The translations under genes were made by a program, and so were the position numbers. 64,000 nt of DNA from Helichrysum umbraculigerum (lineage: Eukaryota > Streptophyta > Magnoliopsida > Asterales > Asteraceae): positions 30,068,179-30,132,178 of the forward strand of contig CATIUR010000005.1 of the NCBI GenBank assembly GCA_949592205.1, given 5' to 3'. Below are positions 46,801-58,900 of the stretch, piece after piece. The notes beneath the pieces were generated by a model. The model worked only from the letters and a program-made list of their open reading frames with translations. It searched no databases and was not told the origin of the DNA. Position 1 is the first letter of the stretch, and the number at the start of each line of letters is the position of its first letter.

Positions 46801-46893
46801 CTCTGGTGGTGCATCTGTCCGCGTAGTATCATTGAGAGTATGGGAAGGTGGCTCATTATCCGTCATACCTGTCATCACATCACATCTCAACAT
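43845..46893 (-). pseudogene. gag-pol: Gag-pol of family B, unit 1: one stop, pol truncated
   Basis: Starts at the minus-strand ATG of 46893 (the more likely translation start is the second ATG, MTDNEPP, just after GACAG). Gag, three zinc knuckles, protease (DSGANCSF), reverse transcriptase (FIDDILVYS) and RNase H up to TDHKSLQ are present. A stop codon at 45937-45939 falls at LNK*RYS at the end of gag. The same change is in unit 2 but not in unit 3. Private changes include Pro for Leu in FPGLAGYYRK and Pro for Ala in VPYPVQLL. RNase H C-terminus, integrase and chromodomain of B are lost at the fusion with A. Confidence 0.9.
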
Positions 46894-47022
46894 TCGTTAA
46901 TTGTTAGTACTAGCAACTAACCGAATCAACTATCATAACTAATCCCCACCACAAGAAATGTTTGACTAACATGACTAAGTTTAGGATTGAACACTTTAAA
47001 TATTCAATTCACCTAAACTTAC

Positions 47023-47034
47023 GCTCTGATACCA
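47023..47034 (-). promoter_or_regulatory. Primer-binding site of B unit 1
   Basis: Minus-strand TGGTATCAGAGC lies three bases from the LTR edge at 47038; the equivalents are 53913-53924 and 60795-60806. Confidence 0.9.
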
Positions 47035-47037
47035 ACT

Positions 47038-49080
47038 TATAACACCCCATGATTTAAGACATTTTTTTTTTTTTTTTTTTATTTCGGAAGCGTAAATCCC
47101 ATTCATACCAATATAGATATAATATTATATATATGACATTTAGTCATACCAAAACATTACAAGTTCATAAGTATTAAGTATAATTACAATGCTAATACAA
47201 TAACTGGGTGTTATATTAACAAAACATGATTTATCCAAAACGATCAGAGTTCCCATTGTCAAACATTTCTTCAAAACAACACCATTGCCTAATCATATCC
47301 CAAAAGTTAACCTGCAAGAGTAGGTGGGGAATTAGCACAAAGCTAAGTGAATGAACTAAATCTAACAATCTAACTTAGTATAACAATCAATTCACAACAA
47401 TCATCTAAATAAACAATCAAACAGAGGATCGGTGGTTCTTGAGATACCCTCAGTCCGCGGTGGCACTCCAAGAACACTTAATAATCAACTGCAGGCCAAT
47501 ACAGAGATTTTTACCGATAGTTTATTGCTATCTTTAACCAATATGGGTTAATTCACAACGAATGTTCATCCGACCCATAAGGATTAACCTATAGCAACTA
47601 AACCCAAAATTGACCTCTATCATTCCAACCTATCATGGAATTATTCACTAGCAAACAATCAATCTATCAAACTACAAGTTTAATCAACAATCCTATCATT
47701 ATTGTAACGATAAATCAGTCAATACCAGCAACTTAAAATTTGATGCAACTAACTGTTAACACCAAGATTAAATTGTGAGAGCCAGTCCACTCACCTGTCA
47801 ATCTCAGTCTTCAACTCAAAAGTCTTATTTTATTGAGTCTTCGGTGTCTCTGTAAACACAATTAAAACACAAATTAATAACTCGTTTCATAATTTAATTA
47901 TGACTATACTCAATTACATTCATTGATAATCAAGAAATATCGATAACTAAACAACATAAGGGTTAGATTCACATAAGTTCACAAAATCTCAATTTCTTCA
48001 AAATTACAAAGGCAAACGCGATCCGGACAATGGAGGTTGGGATCGCGTTCCTCTTAAGAAAATATTCTGTAACCATTTTACACTTTCGAACGCGATCCGG
48101 GTTAAGGTGCTGGATCGCGTTCCTATGAACAAAACCAACCCGACTCAAATAAACACTGACTAACGCGATCCGGGTAACTGTGGCTGGATCGCGTTTGAAT
48201 GAACTAATTCGTTCTTAAACTAAAATTTACTATGGAACGCGATCCGGGTGATGGAGCTGGATCGCGTTCACACGTTTTAAAGCAGAAGTTCAGACCTGCA
48301 ACTTACAACTACGAACTACAATTTCAAAATCGACCAAATGCAGTTATGTACTCAAACTTTTACCTATATTTGACCACAATATCATCTATGAACATAATGT
48401 AACAATAAACAATAACATCTAACATCAACATCCATACATGCATCATCATTTTACCCAAATTTCAACCAAACCCACATTCATTCAAATATAGTATGAAACA
48501 CAAGAAATTTAACCTAATTAATCAAGAATTCAGTTTATAATCACTACACAAAACATATTCAAGTATAACTTACTCCATTCCATCATTAATTTGACCTAAT
48601 TCAACATTTCAAGCTTATGTATGAAAATGAGCATTATACACTTACAATTCTTTGATGATGATGAAGAAGATGAAGAACACTATGGATTCAAGATCATAGT
48701 CTTGAATTGAAGAAATCAGATGTATTGTTTGATATCTAAAATTTCTTTGAAAGGAGAAGAATGAAAATATGGAAGAAATGGAGTGTTAATACTCTGAAGC
48801 CACAGGTGTCGACCTGTGGTTATGACTCAGCAATTTTTTGGGTATAAATTATACCCGTTTTAAATCTATTGTCTGGAACCTTGATTTCAAATGCGAGAAA
48901 ATTATTTTATTTTACCGTTACCTAAAATTATCTAAAACAAATAATATTTCACTAGTCACAATATTTCCTGAGGCTCATTTACCTATTAAATTTAAAATCA
49001 AACACATGTAAAATTATAAATCGCATAAATAATTTAAAGGAAATACCTTTTTCTTCTAGGCCCGATTTGGGGATGTTACA
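47038..49080 (-). mobile_element. Family B LTR shared by units 1 and 2 (2043 bp)
   Basis: On the minus strand it starts TGTAACATCCCC at 49080 and ends GGGTGTTATA at 47038. It serves as 5' LTR of unit 1 and 3' LTR of unit 2. Promoter-like block at 48839-48880 (GGTTCCAGACAATAGATTTA..GGGTATAATTTATACCC). The four-hairpin array is at 48015-48268. The T run at 47062-47080 is 8 bases longer than in the other copies, which explains the 6890-bp rather than 6882-bp offset. Confidence 0.95.
48015..48268. repeat. Four-hairpin array in family B LTR (AACGCGATCC..GGATCGCGTT)
   Basis: Hairpins lie at 48015-48049, 48089-48121, 48162-48195 and 48236-48268 with about 74-bp period. The stem is the same as in element C although loops and spacers differ. 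Confidence 0.95.
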
Positions 49081-49115
49081 AATCACCCCTCCTTAGAAAG
49101 ATTTCGTCCCGAAAT

Positions 49116-52100
49116 CTAACTAGACACAAATAAACTAGGGTATCTAACCCGCATACTCTCCTCCGTTTCCCAAGTGAGATCCGCACCCAAACTATGTTTC
49201 CACTTAACCAAAACCATAGGAATCTCTTTTCTACGTAATTTAGTCACTTTTCTATCTAAAAGCTCGACAGGTTCCTCAACCAATTTCTTACTTGGGTCAA
49301 CCCGAAGATCTTGCAAGGGAAGGATTTGGGATTGATCCTCCACATTGCACTTTCTTAAATAGCAAACATTAAATGTATCGTGAATACCCGCTAATTCAGG
49401 CGGAAGATCTAAAGAAACCGATTGTTCATTAATCACCTGACGGATTCTAAATGGGCCAATATATCGGGGAGCTAACTTCCCACGTTTACCAAATCTAATA
49501 ACACCCTTCCACGGAGAAACCTTTAAATAAACTAATTCACCTTCAACAAATACAACATGTCGCCTTCGTGGGTCAGCATACTGTTTCTGTCTATCACGTG
49601 CCGCTTTCAGTTTCTCACGAGCAATCTTAACTTTGTCAGCTGTAATTTGAACTATATCGGGACCCGCAAACTGTTTTTCTCCCGCTTCCAACCAACATGT
49701 AGGTGTTCGACAACGGCGCCCATACAACATCTCATACGGCGGCATACCAATGCTAGAATGATAAGAATTATTATAAGCAAACTCTATCAATGGTAAGTGT
49801 GAATCCCAAGAACCACCATACTCAAGTACACAAGCTCTCAACATATCCTCGAGTGTCTGAATAGTACGCTCTGACTGCCCGTCTGTCTGAGGATGATAAG
49901 CTGTACTAAGATTTACTCTGGTACCTAATTCACGTTGCAAACTCTGCCAAAAACCAGAAACAAACCTGGAATCTCTATCGGAAACAATGGATAAAGGGAT
50001 ACCATGTCTAACAACAATCTCATGAATGTACAATTGAGCAAGTCGAGTCAACGATGCCGTCTCACTGGTGGCTAGAAAATGTGCACTCTTGGTTAATCTA
50101 TCAACTATCACCCATATCATATCATTACCTTTCTGAGTGCGGGGAAATTTGGTAACGAAATCCATAGTAATGTGCTCCCATTTCCATTCCGGAATATCTA
50201 ACTGTTTCAATGAACCATAGGGCTTCTGATGTTCTGCTTTAACCTGGGAACATATATGACAAGTCTCCACTATTCGAGCAACATCGGTTTTCATAGTTGG
50301 CCACCAATACAATGGTTTCAAATCATTGTACATTTTCGTACTCCCTGGATGAACAGATAACCTCGATTTGTGTGCCTCAGACAATATCAAATCCCGAAGT
50401 CCCCCAATCAATGGAACCCAAACCCGTGACTGGAAAGTTTTCAATCCTCGAGAATCATCAATCAATAAATCTTTCCGTTTCAACAAAATCTCAGATTTTA
50501 AATTTTGATCCAACAATGCCTCTAACTGTGCAGCTTTTAACTGAGAAATCAAATCAGAAGATATTTCCAAACGCATAAAATAAATTCGGTCGGAAGGTAC
50601 ATTTCGGCTTAAAGCATCGGCAACCACATTAGCTTTACCCGGATGATATCGGATTTCACAGTCATAATCCTTAATCAACTCCAACCATCGGCGCTGTCTC
50701 ATATTAAGTTCTTTCTGAGAAAACATGTACTGGAGGCTTTTATGATCCGTGCATACGACACATTTAGTTCCGTACAAATAGTGTCTCCAGATTTTCAACG
50801 CAAATACCACAGCTGCAAGCTCTAAATCGTGTGTGGGGTAATTTCTTTCGTGAGTTTTAAGCTGGCGAGAAGCGTAAGCAATAACACGATCATGTTGCAT
50901 TAAGACAGCACCCAAACCAGCATGAGAAGCATCACAATAAACCACAAAACCCTCGGAACCATCAGGTAATGCTAACACTGGTGCCTGACATAACAACTGT
51001 TTAAGAGTCTGAAAAGATGTTTCTTGTTGATCTCCCCACTGAAATTTAATATCCTTCCTAGTTAGCTTGGTTAACGGGCCAGCAATTTTGGAGAAATCCT
51101 TGATAAATTTTCGATAATAACCCGCTAAACCTAGGAAACTTTTAATCTCAGAAGGAGTTTTAGGAGCATTCCAATTCATAACGGCTTCCACTTTAGAAGG
51201 ATCCACTTTTACTCCATCTTTACAAATAATATGACCAAGAAACTGTACCTCTCGAAGCCAAAATTCACACTTGGAAAATTTTGCAAAAAGATGCTCTCTT
51301 TTCAACATCTCAAGAATCAATCTTAAATGATGTTCATGTTCAGCCTCAGACTTAGAATAAACCAAGATATCGTCAATAAATACAATCACAAACTTGTCTA
51401 GAAAAGGTCGACATACACGATTCATTAAGTCCATAAAAATAGCAGGAGCATTAGTCAATCCAAAAGGCATAACTAAAAACTCGTAATGACCATAACGGGT
51501 ACGAAAAGCAGTCTTAGGAACATCTTCCTCGCGAACTCGTACCTGATGATAACCGGATCTCAAATCGATCTTAGAAAAATAGGATGATCCCTGTAACTGA
51601 TCAAATAACTCATCAATTCTGGGCAATGGATATTTGTTTTTCACTGTTCTTTTATTGAGCTCTCTATAATCAATACACATTCGAAGAGTACCATCCTTTT
51701 TCTTAACAAACAATACCGGAGCACCCCACGGGGAAGAACTCGGTCGAATAAACCCTTTATCTAACAGTTCCTGAATTTGACTCATCATCTCACGGATTTC
51801 AGAAGGAGCTAATCTATAAGGAGACTTAGCTACAGGAGTCGAACCAGGAATCAAATCAATCTGAAATTCTACATCTCTTATAGGGGGTAAACCAGGCAAT
51901 TCATCCGGAAAAACTTCCGGGTATTCAGAAACCACCGGAAAATTTGTCAAAGTTTTCTTTTCTAACTTGCTATCTATCACATATGCCAAATAAGAATCAC
52001 ATCCCTTAGATAGAGATTTCCTATCTTTCAACAAGGAAATCAATGGTAGACTACCCTTTACTCGTTCTCCTCGAGCCATGACGTATGACCCATCAGAAAT

Positions 52101-53783
52101 CGGAATTCTTATAATCTTTTTATGACAATCAATGTTGGCCTTATTCAAACTTAACCAATCCATACCAATAACTACATCGAAACTAGGAATTGGCATTAAC
52201 AATAAGGAGACTAAGAAATTATGACCCTCAATAAGTATACTAGCTCCAGCTACCGATGTGGTAACAGGAACTAATTTACCGTCAGCAATTTCAACTTCTA
52301 AAGGTTTAACAATCAAAGAGGGGATCAATTTCAGTCTATCACAAAAGTTCACAGATATAAACGAACAATTGGCACCAGAATCAAACAATACACGAGCTGG
52401 TATAGAATTTATGAGAAATGTACCAGTGATGACATCTTCAGTGGCGACAGCATCATCAACTGTCATTCGGAAAGCTCGGCTAGCAGCTACTGGTGGATTT
52501 TTCCTCTTTTGACCAGATGATGGCGAACCTTTACCCGTACCCATACTCTGTCTCTTCGCCTCAGGACAATCCCCTGCACGATGCCCTTCTTTATGGCAAT
52601 TCCAACACACGCTATTTGGGTAGGTACAATCCTTTGCAGCGTGACCAAAAATTCCACACTTAACACATCTAGATGTCTGGGGAGTACAAGGACCATTATG
52701 TCTAGCTCGACATCTATTACAATAGTTACTATCCGTTGGAATACCAGAATTCGATCTCCTGTTTTGTTGACTACCTTGTCCTTTCTGTTTACTCGAAGAA
52801 TCTCCTTTGTTTTTCTGTGAATACCTTTATTTATTCAACACTCTTTTAGCCATAATATCCCCATCAACCGAACGAGCTAAATCATAAGCTTGAGGAAGTG
52901 AACCTGCTAGTCTCACTGTGGTACGGTAATCAGGGGGTAATGTTTTCACAAAGTGATCAATTTTGGTCCGGTCAGTTGGAACCCACTGTTGCACAAACCG
53001 CAATTTATCTGAAAACTGCTTAATTAATTCATCAATCGTCATTTGATCAGTCTTTTGTAAGTCAAGGAACTCTTGCCTAATCCTGGAAAGATTATACTCC
53101 GAGCAAAATTGCTTGCAAATCTCAGCATGAAAATCTGACCATCTTATATCATTCAACTGTTGTGGAGATAATGGTGCAGTAATTGAATCCCACCATGACA
53201 TGGCTTGACCCTTTAATAATTGAACCGCATAAGGTACCTTATCCTCCTCCTCACAATGACATACATTTAGTTTTCTCTCTACATCACGAAGCCAGTCAAG
53301 AGTGACCGTAGGATCGGTACTTCCAGAATAAGTTGAAGGATTGCAAGACATAAAGGTTTTAAGAGAACAACCTTTCTTCAACTGTTGAAAAGGTGGAATG
53401 GGTATTTGATAAGTAGTATAACCAGACGAAGGAAAAGGACCCGAGGCCTGATAAGTATAACCCTGTTGCTGCTGTTGTGAAATAAAAGGATTAGATACTG
53501 GAATCCGTGTAGAAGATACGATAGGTGGTACATTAGTCACAATGTGGGGACGAGTAAAAACTGGATGTTGAGAAGATCCAGCTCGTTCTCTCTGAAGTTC
53601 CAACACTCTATTCTCCAATCTCATAATATACTCCTGGTCAGTTTCAGTTTCTCCACCGGCTAAATTAGATGTACCATTATGACCCTGGTTCTCTGGTGGT
53701 GCATCTGTCCGCGTAGTATCATTGAGAGTATGGGAAGGTGGCTCATTATCCGTCATACCTGTCATCACATCACATCTCAACAT
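49116..53783 (-). pseudogene. gag-pol: Gag-pol of family B, unit 2: complete but for one stop
   Basis: Same layout as the intact copy at 55998-60665 in one frame, interrupted only by the stop at 52827-52829 (LNK*RYS) between gag and the zinc knuckles. Downstream of it, protease, reverse transcriptase, RNase H, integrase and chromodomain are all open (49116-52610 from the next ATG). The stop is a single-base change and is shared with unit 1, so the two units descend from one stop-bearing copy or exchanged sequence. Confidence 0.92.
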
Positions 53784-53927
53784 TCGTTAATTGTTAGTAC
53801 TAGCAACTAACCGAATCAACTATCATAACTAATCCCCACCACAAGAAATGTTTGACCAACATGACTAAGTTTAGGATTGAACACTTTAAATATTCAATTC
53901 ACCTAAACTTACGCTCTGATACCAACT

Positions 53928-55962
53928 TATAACACCCCATGATTTAAGACATTTTTTTTTTTATTTCGGAAGCGTAAATCCCATTCATACCAATATAGAT
54001 ATAATATTATATATATGACATTTAGTCATACCAAAACATTACAAGTTCATAAGTATTAAGTATAATTACAATGCTAATACAATAACTGGGTGTTATATTA
54101 ACAAAACATGATTTATCCAAAACGATCAGAGTTCCCATTGTCAAACATTTCTTCAAAACAACACCATTGCCTAATCATATCCCAAAAGTTAACCTGCAAG
54201 AGTAGGTGGGGAATTAGCACAAAGCTAAGTGAATGAACTAAATCTAACAATCTAACTTAGTATAACAATCAATTCACAACAATCATCTAAATAAACAATC
54301 AAACAGAGGATCGGTGGTTCTTGAGATACCCTCAGTCCGCGGTGGCACTCCAAGAACACTTAATAATCAACTGCAGGCCAATACAGAGATTTTTACCGAT
54401 AGTTTATTGCTATCTTTAACCAATATGGGTTAATTCACAACGAATGTTCATCCGACCCATAAGGATTAACCTATAGCAACTAAACCCAAAATTGACCTCT
54501 ATCATTCCAACCTATCATGGAATTATTCACTAGCAAACAATCAATCTATCAAACTACAAGTTTAATCAACAATCCTATCATTATTGTAACGATAAATCAG
54601 TCAATACCAGCAACTTAAAATTTGATGCAACTAACTGTTAACACCAAGATTAAATTGTGAGAGCCAGTCCACTCACCTGTCAATCTCAGTCTTCAACTCA
54701 AAAGTCTTATTTTATTGAGTCTTCGGTGTCTCTGTAAACACAATTAAAACACAAATTAATAACTCGTTTCATAATTTAATTATGACTATACTCAATTACA
54801 TTCATTGATAATCAAGAAATATCGATAACTAAACAACATAAGGGTTAGATTCACATAAGTTCACAAAATCTCAATTTCTTCAAAATTACAAAGGCAAACG
54901 CGATCCGGACAATGGAGGTTGGGATCGCGTTCCTCTTAAGAAAATATTCTGTAACCATTTTACACTTTCGAACGCGATCCGGGTTAAGGTGCTGGATCGC
55001 GTTCCTATGAACAAAACCAACCCGACTCAAATAAACACTGACTAACGCGATCCGGGTAACTGTGGCTGGATCGCGTTTGAATGAACTAATTCGTTCTTAA
55101 ACTAAAATTTACTATGGAACGCGATCCGGGTGATGGAGCTGGATCGCGTTCACACGTTTTAAAGCAGAAGTTCAGACCTGCAACTTACAACTACGAACTA
55201 CAATTTCAAAATCGACCAAATGCAGTTATGTACTCAAACTTTTACCTATATTTGACCACAATATCATCTATGAACATAATGTAACAATAAACAATAACAT
55301 CTAACATCAACATCCATACATGCATCATCATTTTACCCAAATTTCAACCAAACCCACATTCATTCAAATATAGTATGAAACACAAGAAATTTAACCTAAT
55401 TAATCAAGAATTCAGTTTATAATCACTACACAAAACATATTCAAGTATAACTTACTCCATTCCATCATTAATTTGACCTAATTCAACATTTCAAGCTTAT
55501 GTATGAAAATGAGCATTATACACTTACAATTCTTTGATGATGATGAAGAAGATGAAGAACACTATGGATTCAAGATCATAGTCTTGAATTGAAGAAATCA
55601 GATGTATTGTTTGATATCTAAAATTTCTTTGAAAGGAGAAGAATGAAAATATGGAAGAAATGGAGTGTTAATACTCTGAAGCCACAGGTGTCGACCTGTG
55701 GTTATGACTCAGCAATTTTTTGGGTATAAATTATACCCGTTTTAAATCTATTGTCTGGAACCTTGATTTCAAATGCGAGAAAATTATTTTATTTTACCGT
55801 TACCTAAAATTATCTAAAACAAATAATATTTCACTAGTCACAATATTTCCTGAGGCTCATTTACCTATTAAATTTAAAATCAAACACATGTAAAATTATA
55901 AATCGCATAAATAATTTAAAGGAAATACCTTTTTCTTCTAGGCCCGATTTGGGGATGTTACA
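53928..55962 (-). mobile_element. Family B LTR shared by units 2 and 3 (2035 bp)
   Basis: Near-identical to 47038-49080 apart from the 8-base shorter T run. Hairpin array at 54897-55150; promoter-like block at about 55721-55762. Polypurine stretch 55963-55978. Confidence 0.95.
54897..55150. repeat. Four-hairpin array in the second family B LTR
   Basis: Copy of 48015-48268 displaced by 6882 bp; stems unchanged. Confidence 0.95.
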
Positions 55963-55997
55963 AATCACCCCTCCTTAGAAAGATTTCGTCCCGAAAT

Positions 55998-58900
55998 CTA
56001 ACTAGACACAAATAAACTAGGGTATCTAACCCGCATACTCTCCTCCGTTTCCCAAGTGAGATCCGCACCCAAACTATGTTTCCACTTAACCAAAACCATA
56101 GGAATCTCTTTTCTACGTAATTTAGTCACTTTTCTATCTAAAAGCTCGACAGGTTCCTCAACCAATTTCTTACTTGGGTCAACCCGAAGATCTTGCAAGG
56201 GAAGGATTTGGGATTGATCCTCCACATTGCACTTTCTTAAATAGCAAACATTAAATGTATCGTGAATACCCGCTAATTCAGGCGGAAGATCTAAAGAAAC
56301 CGATTGTTCATTAATCACCTGACGGATTCTAAATGGGCCAATATATCGGGGAGCTAACTTCCCACGTTTACCAAATCTAATAACACCCTTCCACGGAGAA
56401 ACCTTTAAATAAACTAATTCACCTTCAACAAATACAACATGTCGCCTTCGTGGGTCAGCATACTGTTTCTGTCTATCACGTGCCGCTTTCAGTTTCTCAC
56501 GAGCAATCTTAACTTTGTCAGCTGTAATTTGAACTATATCGGGACCCGCAAACTGTTTTTCTCCCGCTTCCAACCAACATGTAGGTGTTCGACAACGGCG
56601 CCCATACAACATCTCATACGGCGGCATACCAATGCTAGAATGATAAGAATTATTATAAGCAAACTCTATCAATGGTAAGTGTGAATCCCAAGAACCGCCA
56701 TACTCAAGTACACAAGCTCTCAACATATCCTCGAGTGTCTGAATAGTACGCTCTGACTGCCCGTCTGTCTGAGGATGATAAGCTGTACTAAGATTTACTC
56801 TGGTACCTAATTCACGTTGCAAACTCTGCCAAAAACCAGAAACAAACCTGGAATCTCTATCGGAAACAATGGATAAAGGGATACCATGTCTAACAACAAT
56901 CTCATGAATGTACAATTGAGCAAGTCGAGTCAACGATGCCGTCTCACTGGTGGCTAGAAAATGTGCACTCTTGGTTAATCTATCAACTATCACCCATATC
57001 ATATCATTACCTTTCTGAGTGCGGGGAAATTTGGTAACGAAATCCATAGTAATGTGCTCCCATTTCCATTCCGGAATATCTAACTGTTTCAATGAACCAT
57101 AGGGCTTCTGATGTTCTGCTTTAACCTGGGAACATATATGACAAGTCTCCACTATTCGAGCAACATCGGTTTTCATAGTTGGCCACCAATACAATGGTTT
57201 CAAATCATTGTACATTTTCGTACTCCCTGGATGAACAGATAACCTCGATTTGTGTGCCTCAGACAATATCAAATCCCGAAGTCCCCCAATCAATGGAACC
57301 CAAACCCGTGACTGGAAAGTTTTCAATCCTCGAGAATCATCAATCAATAAATCTTTCCGTTTCAACAAAATCTCAGATTTTAAATTTTGATCCAACAATG
57401 CCTCTAACTGTGCAGCTTTTAACTGAGAAATCAAATCAGAAGATATTTCCAAACGCATAAAATAAATTCGGTCGGAAGGTACATTTCGGCTTAAAGCATC
57501 GGCAACCACATTAGCTTTACCCGGATGATATCGGATTTCACAGTCATAATCCTTAATCAACTCCAACCATCGGCGCTGTCTCATATTAAGTTCTTTCTGA
57601 GAAAACATGTACTGGAGGCTTTTATGATCCGTGCATACGACACATTTAGTTCCGTACAAATAGTGTCTCCAGATTTTCAACGCAAATACCACAGCTGCAA
57701 GCTCTAAATCGTGTGTGGGGTAATTTCTTTCGTGAGTTTTAAGCTGGCGAGAAGCGTAAGCAATAACACGATCATGTTGCATTAAGACAGCACCCAAACC
57801 AGCATGAGAAGCATCACAATAAACCACAAAACCCTCGGAACCATCAGGTAATGCTAACACTGGTGCCTGACATAACAACTGTTTAAGAGTCTGAAAAGAT
57901 GTTTCTTGTTGATCTCCCCACTGAAATTTAATATCCTTCCTAGTTAGCTTGGTTAACGGGCCAGCAATTTTGGAGAAATCCTTGATAAATTTTCGATAAT
58001 AACCCGCTAAACCTAGGAAACTTTTAATCTCAGAAGGAGTTTTAGGAGCATTCCAATTCATAACGGCTTCCACTTTAGAAGGATCCACTTTTACTCCATC
58101 TTTACAAATAATATGACCAAGAAACTGTACCTCTCGAAGCCAAAATTCACACTTGGAAAATTTTGCAAAAAGATGCTCTCTTTTCAACATCTCAAGAATC
58201 AATCTTAAATGATGTTCATGTTCAGCCTCAGACTTAGAATAAACCAAGATATCGTCAATAAATACAATCACAAACTTGTCTAGAAAAGGTCGACATACAC
58301 GATTCATTAAGTCCATAAAAATAGCAGGAGCATTAGTCAATCCAAAAGGCATAACTAAAAACTCGTAATGACCATAACGGGTACGAAAAGCAGTCTTAGG
58401 AACATCTTCCTCGCGAACTCGTACCTGATGATAACCGGATCTCAAATCGATCTTAGAAAAATAGGATGATCCCTGTAACTGATCAAATAACTCATCAATT
58501 CTGGGCAATGGATATTTGTTTTTCACTGTTCTTTTATTGAGCTCTCTATAATCAATACACATTCGAAGAGTACCATCCTTTTTCTTAACAAACAATACCG
58601 GAGCACCCCACGGGGAAGAACTCGGTTGAATAAACCCTTTATCTAACAGTTCCTGAATTTGACTCATCATCTCACGGATTTCAGAAGGAGCTAATCTATA
58701 AGGAGACTTAGCTACAGGAGTCGAACCAGGAATCAAATCAATCTGAAATTCTACATCTCTTATAGGGGGTAAACCAGGCAATTCATCCGGAAAAACTTCC
58801 GGGTATTCAGAAACCACCGGAAAATTTGTCAAAGTTTTCTTTTCTAACTTGCTATCTATCACATATGCCAAATAAGAATCACATCCCTTAGATAGAGATT

